11,192 nt of DNA from Promethearchaeota archaeon (GCA_016840695.1 JAEORV010000015.1:1-11192); one strand, 5' to 3'; positions 1 to 7,297 are shown, counted from the first letter of the stretch. Program-made: numbers and translations. The notes: generated from the sequence alone by a model not told the origin.

Positions 1-1099
1 CAATCAAGAGCCCTTTTCCCCTGATGTCTTTAAGTGGCAATTTTGTAGGTTCTTCAGCTATTTTCTTCAACCCTTCTTGAAAATACGCGCCCATTTTTTC
101 GGCTCGTTCTGCTAAATTTTCCTCGATCATCACAGCTAATGCTTTCATTGCAATTGCTGCGGCAAGTGAATTACCTCCAAAGGTGCTTCCGTGTGTACCC
201 GGTTTGATTACCTCGGGTCCGATGATATCTCTTGTAGTAACGACCGCAGAAACGGGATATAAACCTCCACCTAACGCTTTTCCCAATAAAAACATGTCGG
301 GCTTAACATTTTCGTGATCGCACGCGAATAATTTTCCTGTTCGAGATAAACCAGTTTGAATTTCGTCAACAATCATTAAAACATTGTATTTAGTACAAAT
401 TTCTCTAACTTTCTTTAAATATCCTTTTAGAGGGATTTTTACGCCAGCTTCGCCTTGAATTGGCTCGAATAAGAACCCTGCCACGTTTTTAGGCCCTATA
501 GCGTTTATGAAATTTTCTAATTCATCTGGATCACCATATGAAACGATGTCAAATCCGGGTGTAAATGGTCCGAAATTGCCAAAATAACGGCCATGCTCTA
601 TATCCGTGCTAAATCCTACAATTGTGATGGTTCTTCCGTGAAAGTTGTCAGTACATACAATGATGTGTGAATGATTTGGAGGTATCTTTTTTTTTATATA
701 TCCCCACGCTCGCGCTACTTTTAATCCTGTCTCGACTGCTTCTGCTCCCGTGTTCATTGGCAAGGCCATTATTCCCGATTTGTGTGGATCGTTAATATGA
801 GGGCCAACAATTTCGCATAATCTTTGCAGGTATGGCCCCATCTTGTCGTTATGAAATGCCCTTGAAGTCACCGCAACTAGATCAACCTGATCTTTAAGAG
901 CCTTCACGATCTCGGGATGACAATGACCCGTGTTTTGACTCGAATACGCCGATAAGCAGTCCAAATACTTTTTACCCTCGGGATCGTAAACCCAACAACC
1001 CTCTGCTCTCGAAATAACTACCGGAATTGGATGGTAGTTATGAGCTCCGTATTTTAAATCCATTTCTATATAATTTTTTGAATTCACCATTGAAATCAT
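1..1099 (-). CDS. rocD: Ornithine aminotransferase (ornithine--oxo-acid transaminase), 3' end cut by window
   Basis: This PLP enzyme moves the delta-amino group of ornithine to 2-oxoglutarate, giving glutamate-5-semialdehyde and glutamate in the cytoplasm. I translated 366 codons; the C-terminal 35-60 residues lie outside the window. The N-terminal stretch YGAHNYHPIPVV followed by LSAYSSQNTGHCHP is typical of ornithine aminotransferases rather than acetylornithine or GABA aminotransferases. Other class III landmarks are MNTGAEAVE, FHGRT, EPIQGEAG, DEIQTG (Asp about 245, contacting the pyridine nitrogen) and GKALGGG with the PLP lysine at about 274. The ATG at 1099 is the first start after an in-frame TAA; an ATG three codons later is also possible. 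It is the last visible gene of the operon, 19 bp after carbamate kinase. Family is certain and substrate very likely. Confidence 0.93.
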   Translation of the reverse strand, partial: MISMVNSKNYIEMDLKYGAHNYHPIPVVISRAEGCWVYDPEGKKYLDCLSAYSSQNTGHCHPEIVKALKDQVDLVAVTSRAFHNDKMGPYLQRLCEIVGPHINDPHKSGIMALPMNTGAEAVETGLKVARAWGYIKKKIPPNHSHIIVCTDNFHGRTITIVGFSTDIEHGRYFGNFGPFTPGFDIVSYGDPDELENFINAIGPKNVAGFLFEPIQGEAGVKIPLKGYLKKVREICTKYNVLMIVDEIQTGLSRTGKLFACDHENVKPDMFLLGKALGGGLYPVSAVVTTRDIIGPEVIKPGTHGSTFGGNSLAAAIAMKALAVMIEENLAERAEKMGAYFQEGLKKIAEEPTKLPLKDIRGKGLLI

Positions 1100-1118
1100 A
1101 TCTTAAATTTCATTAATA

Positions 1119-2042
1119 TTATTTAGTAATTTCAGTTCCTGCCGTTCCGTCTAAAGCGGCAGAGATTTTATCAATTGACGTGATGATAGCTCGTTCTCCT
1201 CCAAATTCTATGAATTTTATTGCGGCCTCTACTTTTGGACCCATAGTACCTGGAGGAAAGTGACCTTCTTTCATATATTTTCTAGCCTCAGCAATACTCA
1301 TAATTTTTAGATCAACTTGATCAGGTTTTTTGTAATTAAGCGCAACATACTCAACGTCGGTTGCGATTAGGAGGATATCTGCATTGATTTGTTCAGCCAA
1401 CCTTTCGCTTGTAAGATCTTTATCAAGAACAGCCTCCACACCATAGAAATTGTTCTTCTTTTTTATTAAAGCAATTCCCCCGCCTCCACAAGCAATGACT
1501 ATGAAATCCAATTCAACTAATTTTTTTATTTCTCGCCATTGAATTATTTTCTGAGGGATTGGAGAGGGAACTACTCGACGCCATCCTTTCGCAGTTTTTT
1601 TAAAGCCAGGTTGTGGTTCTTTATATGCAGGACCTATGGGTTTTGTGGGATTTCTAAATGCGGGATCGTCGGGATCGACTTGCACGTAAGTCAAAATCGT
1701 GAGGAAAAGCTTCTCTTCGTCCTTTTCCAACCGCATTAATTCCTCGTCTAAAGTGGACTCGATCATATATCCAATTTGTCCTTGCGTTTCTGCTACTAAC
1801 ACGCCCATGGGCATTAATTGAACCTGATTTTTTGCAGCTTCCTGTTGTATCAAGAGGTTTCCCACCTGTGGACCGTTTCCATGGGAGATAACTATGTGAT
1901 AATAATCTGATAGCTTTGCAATTTGCTTCAGGGGGGATCTTAGATTTTTGAATTGTTCCCCCGCCTTTCCTATCTGCCCGGGTTTTATCAATGCGTTTCC
2001 TCCCAAGGCAACTATTAACGTCTTAGCGTCGATTTTTATCAC
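1119..2042 (-). CDS. arcC: Carbamate kinase
   Basis: This cytoplasmic enzyme converts carbamoyl phosphate and ADP to ATP and carbamate, which decays to ammonia and CO2. It is 307 residues, the normal family length of about 310. Visible family motifs are the N-terminal VALGGNALI (11-19), SHGNGPQVGN (53-62), GWRRVVPSP (153-161), ACGGGG (184-189), VLDKDL with Lys208, ATDVEY (227-232) and FPPGTMGPKV (262-271) with Lys270. The start is GTG at 2042: TAG lies directly upstream in frame, and no ATG occurs before the first conserved beta strand. Its start lies 9 bp after the ornithine carbamoyltransferase stop, so translation is probably coupled. The pairing indicates that carbamoyl phosphate from citrulline is cashed in for ATP. 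The reverse, synthetic direction cannot be excluded. Confidence 0.95.
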   Translation of the reverse strand: MIKIDAKTLIVALGGNALIKPGQIGKAGEQFKNLRSPLKQIAKLSDYYHIVISHGNGPQVGNLLIQQEAAKNQVQLMPMGVLVAETQGQIGYMIESTLDEELMRLEKDEEKLFLTILTYVQVDPDDPAFRNPTKPIGPAYKEPQPGFKKTAKGWRRVVPSPIPQKIIQWREIKKLVELDFIVIACGGGGIALIKKKNNFYGVEAVLDKDLTSERLAEQINADILLIATDVEYVALNYKKPDQVDLKIMSIAEARKYMKEGHFPPGTMGPKVEAAIKFIEFGGERAIITSIDKISAALDGTAGTEITK

Positions 2043-2051
2043 CTATATCAA

Positions 2052-2987
2052 TTATTTAAACATATTCAATAGAAATAACATTATTGCTTTTTGCACGTGA
2101 AGCCTGTTTTCGGCTTGATCAAATACAACTGATTGAGTTCCATCTATTACATCTGCTGTTTGTTCATATCCTCGCATTGCAGGCAAGCAATTCATGAAGA
2201 TAGCGTCAGGTTTTGCTATTGACATTATTTTTGAGTTCACTTGAAATGGAATGAAATCTTTCACGCGTTTTTCTTCTTCGCCAGCAGGAATTCCATAAGA
2301 CATCCAGGAATCCGTATAGACAACATCTGAAACTTTTGCTGCTTCATTAGCATCGTGAATCACATTTATTTTAGCTCCAGAAGATTTAGAGAGCTCCATG
2401 ATCTCGTCTAAGACAACCTTTTCTGGAGAATAATCCACATTATCTGGGCAAGCTACATCCATCGTGATTCCAAACATGGCAGACATTCGCATTAAGTCGT
2501 AAGTTACATTGTTTTTTGCGTCTCCGAAGTAGGAGAGTTTTATATTTTCGAGACGTCCCTTTTTTTCTTTAATCGTTTGAAAATCGCAAAGTATCTGACA
2601 AGGGTGCGCAAAATCGTCTAACATGTTTATAACGGGAACATCGGAATATTTAGCCAACTCCCAAATTTGTTCTCTTTTAAAAACGCGAGCTGCGATTAAG
2701 TCCGTGTACCTAGATGCACATTTTGCCGTGTCGTGAATGTTTTCTTTTTTGCCTAAAGGACTGTCTTTTAAAGAATAGAATATGGCATGACCACCCAATT
2801 GAGTCATTCCGGTCTCAAACGACACGCGAGTTCTCAAAGATGGTTTTTCAAAAATCATTAATAAGACCTTATTTCTTAACATATTGTGGTATTTTTCCTT
2901 GTTGGCTTTAATTTCCACTGATTTCTCGATGATCTTTTCGCACTCTTCCTTGGTAAAATCTGAAATTTTTGTTAGATGCCTTATCAA
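2052..2987 (-). CDS. argF: Ornithine carbamoyltransferase
   Basis: This enzyme interconverts ornithine plus carbamoyl phosphate with citrulline plus phosphate. It is 311 residues, normal for the family. The carbamoyl-phosphate loop is KPSLRTRVSFE (about 48-58), the HPCQ motif is at 128-131, and the ornithine-binding region includes DSWMS (226-230). The Cys-Leu-Pro motif at 267-269 is preceded by Asn266 where most family members have His. Start is TTG at 2987, with GTGAG six bases upstream. It lies between the cPGS-like gene (36 bp) and carbamate kinase (9 bp). That favours a catabolic (arcB-like) role, breaking citrulline down, but an anabolic role in arginine synthesis cannot be ruled out because no arginine biosynthesis or arginine deiminase gene is in view. 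A knotted carbamoyltransferase with another acceptor is a less likely alternative. Confidence 0.9.
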   Translation of the reverse strand: MIRHLTKISDFTKEECEKIIEKSVEIKANKEKYHNMLRNKVLLMIFEKPSLRTRVSFETGMTQLGGHAIFYSLKDSPLGKKENIHDTAKCASRYTDLIAARVFKREQIWELAKYSDVPVINMLDDFAHPCQILCDFQTIKEKKGRLENIKLSYFGDAKNNVTYDLMRMSAMFGITMDVACPDNVDYSPEKVVLDEIMELSKSSGAKINVIHDANEAAKVSDVVYTDSWMSYGIPAGEEEKRVKDFIPFQVNSKIMSIAKPDAIFMNCLPAMRGYEQTADVIDGTQSVVFDQAENRLHVQKAIMLFLLNMFK

Positions 2988-2993
2988 TATTTT

Positions 2994-2998
2994 CTCAC
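2994..2998 (-). promoter_or_regulatory. Ribosome-binding site deciding the TTG start of ornithine carbamoyltransferase
   Basis: GTGAG on the minus strand lies six bases before TTG 2987. It matches the GGTGA core complementary to the archaeal 16S 3' end. The GTG inside it cannot be a start because that frame meets TGA after three codons. This supports the TTG start. Confidence 0.55.
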
Positions 2999-3023
2999 GA
3001 TTATTAGTTTTATTTCATAATAT

Positions 3024-4370
3024 TTAATTTCTTAGGAACTTCTTCTCAAATTCATCTAAAACATCTTCAATAGTAGGATTCCCGATTGCTTCAATATCAT
3101 AACCAACTCGAACAATAGGTTTATTTAATTCGATTAATTTTGCTAAATTTATTGGGCTTCCATCGATAATTAAATCACATTCAGCTTTATTTAATGTATC
3201 GCTTAAATCTTTTATTTGTTGATCGTTATATCCCATTGCGGGAACAATTTCAGATAATTGAGGGAAGTCTTCGAACACTTTCTTTAACGATCCAGAAATG
3301 TAGTGTTTTGGATCGATGATTATTGCACCGTTTTGGGTTGCTGCTACATACCCAGCTCCATAGGCCATTCCCCCATGAGTTAAAGTTGGACCATCTTCAA
3401 CGATAATCGCTTTCTTACCTTTTAAATCCACATCATCTAACAAAGACACTATTGAGTTAGTCAATATTCTTTTTGCATCTGGATTTAACAATTCCAAATT
3501 CTTCTCAACTTTCTGGATATCTTCGGCTTTTGCACTATTGATCTTGTTAATTACAAAAGCATCTGCTACACGAGCGTTGACTTCTCCTGGATGAAAACTT
3601 CTTTCGTGTCCGGCTCTTAACGGATCTACGACGATAAATAATAAATCAGGAACGTAAAATGAAATCTCATTGTTTCCTCCGTCAAATATGAGTACATCCG
3701 ATTCTTTTTCAGCTTCGTGTAGGATTTTTTCGTAATCAACACCAGAATAAATAACCAAGCCTTGTTCAATGTATGGCTCGTATTCCTCTCGTTCTTCAAT
3801 TGTACAGTTATATTTATCAAAGTCTTCGTATTTGGAAAATCTCATCACGTTTTGCTCGATTAAATTACCATATGGCATTGGTTCTCGAATTGCAACAACT
3901 TTATACCCTTTGTTCTTTAGATACCGATAGACTGATCTCGACACTTGGCTTTTACCGCACCCCGTTCTCACAGCACAAATCGAAACCACAGGTTTATTAG
4001 CCTTTAACATCGTATTCTTTCCACTAATCAATCGATAGTTAGCTCCTGCAGCAAGAGCTATAGAAGCTTTATGCATTACTTCTTCGTGTGAAACATCTGA
4101 ATAAGCAAAAACTACTTCATCGACTTCATTATCCTTGATTACTTTTTCTAATATTTCTTCCGAAACCATTGGAATACCATATGGATAAAGTTTACCCGCG
4201 AGTTCTGGAGGATACCTCTTTTCTACCTCATCAGTTGTCCCGATATTCTGTTCTCCTGCGATTGTAAAGGCAACCACTTCATATTCCTCATTATCTTTAA
4301 AAACTGTATTGAAGGTGTGAAAATCCATTCCTAAAGCGCCAATAATAACAACCTTTCTCTTCTTTGACAT
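3024..4370 (-). CDS. Cyclic 2,3-diphosphoglycerate synthase-like P-loop NTPase (COG2403-type)
   Basis: From ATG 4370 the protein is 448 residues. The N-terminal domain (about 1-125) opens with a Rossmann-like strand, KVVIIGALGMDFHTFN. The NTPase domain carries P-loop TGCGKSQVSR (Lys140, Ser141), Walker-B-like VLIFDGGNNE (226-235), VVDPLRAGHE (247-256) and VINKIN (273-278), resembling an NKxD base-binding loop. THGGMAYGAGY (331-341) follows. This layout matches the family named after Methanothermus cyclic 2,3-diphosphoglycerate synthase, which closes an intramolecular phosphoanhydride with ATP. Many homologues lie outside methanogens and their reaction is unproven. Leading an ornithine/carbamoyl-phosphate operon suggests a role tied to that pathway, which is inference. 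The frame stays open upstream to about 4517, but those 49 residues precede the promoter and look non-coding; AAGGT supports 4370. Confidence 0.85.
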   Translation of the reverse strand: MSKKRKVVIIGALGMDFHTFNTVFKDNEEYEVVAFTIAGEQNIGTTDEVEKRYPPELAGKLYPYGIPMVSEEILEKVIKDNEVDEVVFAYSDVSHEEVMHKASIALAAGANYRLISGKNTMLKANKPVVSICAVRTGCGKSQVSRSVYRYLKNKGYKVVAIREPMPYGNLIEQNVMRFSKYEDFDKYNCTIEEREEYEPYIEQGLVIYSGVDYEKILHEAEKESDVLIFDGGNNEISFYVPDLLFIVVDPLRAGHERSFHPGEVNARVADAFVINKINSAKAEDIQKVEKNLELLNPDAKRILTNSIVSLLDDVDLKGKKAIIVEDGPTLTHGGMAYGAGYVAATQNGAIIIDPKHYISGSLKKVFEDFPQLSEIVPAMGYNDQQIKDLSDTLNKAECDLIIDGSPINLAKLIELNKPIVRVGYDIEAIGNPTIEDVLDEFEKKFLRN

Positions 4371-4377
4371 TTTTCTT

Positions 4378-4382
4378 ACCTT
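4378..4382 (-). promoter_or_regulatory. Ribosome-binding site of the cPGS-like gene
   Basis: AAGGT on the minus strand lies seven bases before ATG 4370. It selects this start over the longer open frame, which has no such site. Confidence 0.55.
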
Positions 4383-4401
4383 AATATCCAGTAGAGATAA
4401 C

Positions 4402-4410
4402 TTATTTAAA
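4402..4410 (-). promoter_or_regulatory. TATA-like box for the ornithine operon
   Basis: On the minus strand TTTAAATAA, inside a longer A/T run, is centred about 36 bp before ATG 4370. Transcription would start near 4380, leaving a short leader that just includes the AAGGT site. The spacing fits archaeal TATA/TBP promoters. AT-rich background makes this a prediction only. Confidence 0.4.
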
Positions 4411-4526
4411 AAATTTCGTGCGATAAAAAATAAAACAGTACAATTCATAGAACTTGAAGAATACAGATGTCTTCTTTCTCTTTGCCGCGGGTCATATTTA
4501 GGGTGAAGAATAATCACATCATCAGA

Positions 4527-4546
4527 AATGGGAATATTCTCCCATT
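4527..4546. promoter_or_regulatory. Perfect inverted repeat, candidate operator in the divergent promoter region
   Basis: Arms AATGGGA and TCCCATT (7 bp each, perfect) flank the spacer ATATTC. The centre lies about 165 bp before the operon start and 120 bp before the aminotransferase start. A 20-bp symmetric site suits a dimeric winged-helix or Lrp/AsnC-type regulator. No T-run follows, so it is not an obvious terminator. No regulator gene is in the window. Confidence 0.4.
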
Positions 4547-4593
4547 ATACTGTTGGTGAGAAATAGTTTGGGATCTTCCCTTGTTATGAGAAA

Positions 4594-4607
4594 AGTATTT
4601 GAATACT
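4594..4607. promoter_or_regulatory. Second perfect inverted repeat upstream of the class III aminotransferase
   Basis: AGTATT and AATACT are perfect 6-bp arms separated by TG. The site lies about 50-64 bp before the aminotransferase start and just upstream of its candidate TATA box, a usual place for an archaeal activator or repressor. Its sequence differs from the 4527-4546 repeat. With 287 bp between the divergent starts, these two repeats are the only structured elements I see there apart from the promoters. Confidence 0.35.
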
Positions 4608-4620
4608 CCGAACAAACATA

Positions 4621-4630
4621 ATATCTATAA
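4621..4630 (+). promoter_or_regulatory. Weak TATA-like element for the class III aminotransferase
   Basis: ATATCTATAA is centred about 30 bp before ATG 4658, so transcription would begin at or a few bases before the start codon. No Shine-Dalgarno-like sequence precedes 4658, consistent with a leaderless or near-leaderless message. The surrounding A/T richness allows other choices. Confidence 0.3.
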
Positions 4631-4657
4631 GAAAAAAATATTATTTAATTGGTTACA

Positions 4658-6106
4658 ATGAAGGAAATAGAGCCGAAGGTATTGAGTAAAGATGAGATAG
4701 AGAGGATTAGTTCAGGAGTGAACGAAGAAGATATTTTAGAATTTGACAAGCACTCCTTAAATGTGTTTGTTGAACCGTTAACCGTAATCGAAGCAAAAGA
4801 GCCTGGTTCTGCATATGTTAAGGTGAGAGACAAAGATGGTAATATAAAAGAAATTCTCGACACGACTTCTATGAATTGGGCGTTAACGCTTGGATTTGCA
4901 CATCCAGACGTAAACTACGCTGCGTATCAACAAATGTCGAGACTAACACACGTGAGATATAACGTGTTAACTCCAGCAAGGGCAAAATTAGCGAATAAAA
5001 TAGCAGATCTCGTTCCTGGAAAGCTGAAAGGAGGGAGGGTGGCGTTTAACAACGAAGGTGGAGGTATAGCAAACGAAGGGGCAATGAAACTAGCAATGAT
5101 TGCATCAAAAGCAGATCATTTCGGTGTTTTTTGGGGGGGTTATCACGGTTCAAGTTTAGCTACGGGGACGGCATCGCAGCCCATTCATGGTGTTACCCGT
5201 TTTAACAATTTTGGATACGATCACTATACGAGGATGCCATATCCTTATTGTTATAGGTGCATGTGGAATTATACCGAAGGGATAAATGGTAAGAAAGATC
5301 CAGGATGCAATCTCGAATGTTTTAAAGTAGTTGAAAACTATCTTAGAGGGATGGCTCCAAAAAAAATGGCAGGAGTAATGCTTGAGCCAATACAAGGAGC
5401 AGGAGGTCACATACCTGCTCCACCTGAATACCTAAGAAAATTAAAGGAAGTATGCGAGCAAGAAAAGATTTTCTTAATTTACGACGAATGTCAAACATGC
5501 ATGTGGAGAACGGGAAAATACTTCACGGTTACGGAACTCTATGAAAAAGAACTAAACATTGACGTTTCTCCTGACATGATGACGTTTACTAAAGGAATTG
5601 GGGGAGGGTTCCCCTTGGGCGTCTTGGTCGCCACACCAAAGATTAAAAAGCGATTTACCCCTACGGAAGAACATACCACGTTCAGTTCGTCTCCCATCGC
5701 AATGGCCACGTCCTTAACGGCAATTAGCGTGATCGAAAAACAGAAATTGGGAGAAAATTGCGAGAAAATGGGTCAAAAAATCACGAAACGACTTTTAGAA
5801 ATGAAAGAGAAATATGAAGTAATCGGAGACGTTCGATGCCCGGGATTATTTATTGGTGTAGAGTTGGTTATGGATAAAAACTCGAAAGAACCGTTCACGG
5901 CGCTCACGGAAGAGATGATCCTGCTTGCACCTGAACACGGATTATACTTGGGGGAAAGCATGCCTATCGTGTCAGGTACAGGACAAATACGCCGTAGAAA
6001 CGTAGTAAAAGTAAAACCCCCAATAATCATTACCGAAGAAGACGCTGATTTTATTTTAGAAAAGTTCGAATTAATTCTAAAAGAAGCTCTAAAGAAAGTA
6101 TCATAA
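4658..6106 (+). CDS. Atypical class III (PLP-dependent) aminotransferase
   Basis: A fold-type I PLP enzyme of the GABA/ornithine aminotransferase superfamily, 482 residues, somewhat long for the group. Supporting motifs are GYHGSS (161-166), EPIQGAGGH (243-251), YDECQT (275-280) with cofactor-contacting Asp276, TKGIGGGFPLG (311-321) with PLP Lys312, and HTTFSSSP (339-346). Two positions are unusual. The phosphate-binding SGSEAN motif is replaced by EGGGIAN (133-139), and the DE.QTG motif ends in Cys281 instead of Gly. Four cysteines, 198, 201, 217 and 221 (CxxC plus CxxxC), follow PYPYCYRC, a pattern I believe occurs in other archaeal class III enzymes. ATG 4658 is preferred to TTG 4649. Divergent from the ornithine operon, it may act on a related omega-amino acid, which is inference. 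The catalytic lysine remains, so it is probably active; the substrate is unknown. Confidence 0.85.
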   Translation: MKEIEPKVLSKDEIERISSGVNEEDILEFDKHSLNVFVEPLTVIEAKEPGSAYVKVRDKDGNIKEILDTTSMNWALTLGFAHPDVNYAAYQQMSRLTHVRYNVLTPARAKLANKIADLVPGKLKGGRVAFNNEGGGIANEGAMKLAMIASKADHFGVFWGGYHGSSLATGTASQPIHGVTRFNNFGYDHYTRMPYPYCYRCMWNYTEGINGKKDPGCNLECFKVVENYLRGMAPKKMAGVMLEPIQGAGGHIPAPPEYLRKLKEVCEQEKIFLIYDECQTCMWRTGKYFTVTELYEKELNIDVSPDMMTFTKGIGGGFPLGVLVATPKIKKRFTPTEEHTTFSSSPIAMATSLTAISVIEKQKLGENCEKMGQKITKRLLEMKEKYEVIGDVRCPGLFIGVELVMDKNSKEPFTALTEEMILLAPEHGLYLGESMPIVSGTGQIRRRNVVKVKPPIIITEEDADFILEKFELILKEALKKVS

Positions 6107-6121
6107 TATAATTTTTTTCAT
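6107..6121. terminator. Short convergent intergenic region with a T-run
   Basis: Only 15 bp separate two convergent stop codons. A run of seven Ts (6112-6118) on the plus strand could act as a U-rich archaeal terminator for the aminotransferase. No hairpin is visible, so the two transcripts may overlap. Confidence 0.4.
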
Positions 6122-7297
6122 TTATATAGTAACTGGAGGCAATGGCGGTACCTCATTGTCTTTCCATACTTCTGGAACGGGATGATCCCACCAATGCGAA
6201 GGAATTTCAGAGTATACGCTATATTTTTTTAATCCTCTTCTAAAAGCAATGATGTTTCGATTGGGAGCCCTAATATCCTTAGGTTGAGGGTAAAAATATG
6301 CCCCGAATCCCCCATCTTTAGTACCAAGATTTCTAACCATGTGCCACACTTCCCTCTGTACTTCTTCCTTCGTGCCATTTGGATACACAGATTGAATGTT
6401 TATACACCCCCACATCATGATTTTTCCGCGATATGGAGCCAAGTTGGGATATCCGCTCATTCTTGGACTATCAAACTCAATTCCGTCTAAACCCCATTCG
6501 ATGAAGGCGGGTAATAATTTATCTATCTTGCCACAGCTATGAATGTGATATTCACATGCTAATTCGTGAGCCTTATCAATGAGTGTTTTATAAACTGGTT
6601 CGTAAAACTTTTTAAACACTTTTGGATTTAAATATGGATTGTTTTGTTCTCCTAAATCTTCATAAATTAAAAATCCATGAGGATTAATATCATTTTTAGT
6701 GATAAATTCCATCATTTTTACTTGATATGATGTAATATGTTTTAGTATCTTTTTTACTTCTTGTGGGTGCCGTCTATGATCCATTAAATATTGCGAAAAT
6801 CCTATCGTCTTTGAAGCCACTTCAAACGGGCCAAAGTCCATTAGCACGAGATTGTATTTTTCCTCTTTTACCGTGTTTTGTATGGCTCGTATTATTTTAA
6901 AGCGGCTAGCATCGTTGGGATCGGGATTATATTTTTCAAAATGTTCATCGAAGTCAGCCCAATCCTTTAGAGCGGGTCTTCCTGGATGTCCCATGTTATC
7001 TTCTCGACCTGAAAGATTCCAAATACAGCCCCACTCGTCTATTTCTTCGTGAGGAATGGTACGCCACGATTCACCTTCATATTCGGGAATATTTTTCGCC
7101 CAATCTGGTCTATTCCATTTATATCCCCTGCCGATGTGAGGAAATAGTCCCTCTTCACCTTCCAACCATCCTGGACGCCATTTTTGAGAAGGAATGAGGG
7201 GGAGCATGATAGCATCGCCACCGATTAAGTCAATTACAGGTGCTCGATCGGGTTTTTTAAAGTGAATCGCTGCTTTTACTCGTTCTAATGAATTCAT
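6122..7297 (-). CDS. Uroporphyrinogen decarboxylase-fold protein, probable methyltransferase-like
   Basis: 391 residues with the URO-D TIM-barrel pattern (Pfam PF01208). N-terminal SLERVKAAIHFKKPDRAPV (3-21) is the usual family opening. DEWGCIWN (87-94), YEDLGEQNNP (212-221) and IHSCGKIDKLLP (252-263) follow. The HxCG segment (His253, Cys255) corresponds to the zinc/thiolate site of methylcobamide:CoM methyltransferases such as MtaA and MtbA; Cys298 in WGCINI could be a third ligand. The GHN-type glycine loop of methyltransferase members is replaced by YPQPKDIRAPNRN (336-348), so the substrate may differ. No corrinoid protein or haem gene is nearby, which argues against assigning haem synthesis. 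ATG 7297 is chosen over an upstream TTG (7339) that would precede the promoter. Family is confident, reaction unknown. Confidence 0.85.
   Translation of the reverse strand: MNSLERVKAAIHFKKPDRAPVIDLIGGDAIMLPLIPSQKWRPGWLEGEEGLFPHIGRGYKWNRPDWAKNIPEYEGESWRTIPHEEIDEWGCIWNLSGREDNMGHPGRPALKDWADFDEHFEKYNPDPNDASRFKIIRAIQNTVKEEKYNLVLMDFGPFEVASKTIGFSQYLMDHRRHPQEVKKILKHITSYQVKMMEFITKNDINPHGFLIYEDLGEQNNPYLNPKVFKKFYEPVYKTLIDKAHELACEYHIHSCGKIDKLLPAFIEWGLDGIEFDSPRMSGYPNLAPYRGKIMMWGCINIQSVYPNGTKEEVQREVWHMVRNLGTKDGGFGAYFYPQPKDIRAPNRNIIAFRRGLKKYSVYSEIPSHWWDHPVPEVWKDNEVPPLPPVTI

Noticed and set aside
4371..4517. A 49-residue N-terminal extension of the cPGS-like protein in the same frame
   Set aside because: It lacks family-like sequence, overlaps the likely TATA box and leader, and the AAGGT site points to ATG 4370, where the Rossmann strand begins normally.
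4649..4657. TTG start three codons before the aminotransferase ATG
   Set aside because: ATG 4658 is nearby, there is no ribosome-binding site favouring TTG, and the extra residues add nothing recognisable. A leaderless start makes the exact choice uncertain.
6122..7297. Assignment as haem-pathway uroporphyrinogen decarboxylase (hemE)
   Set aside because: The HxCG thiol/zinc segment and divergent loops fit methyltransferase-like members, and no tetrapyrrole gene is nearby.
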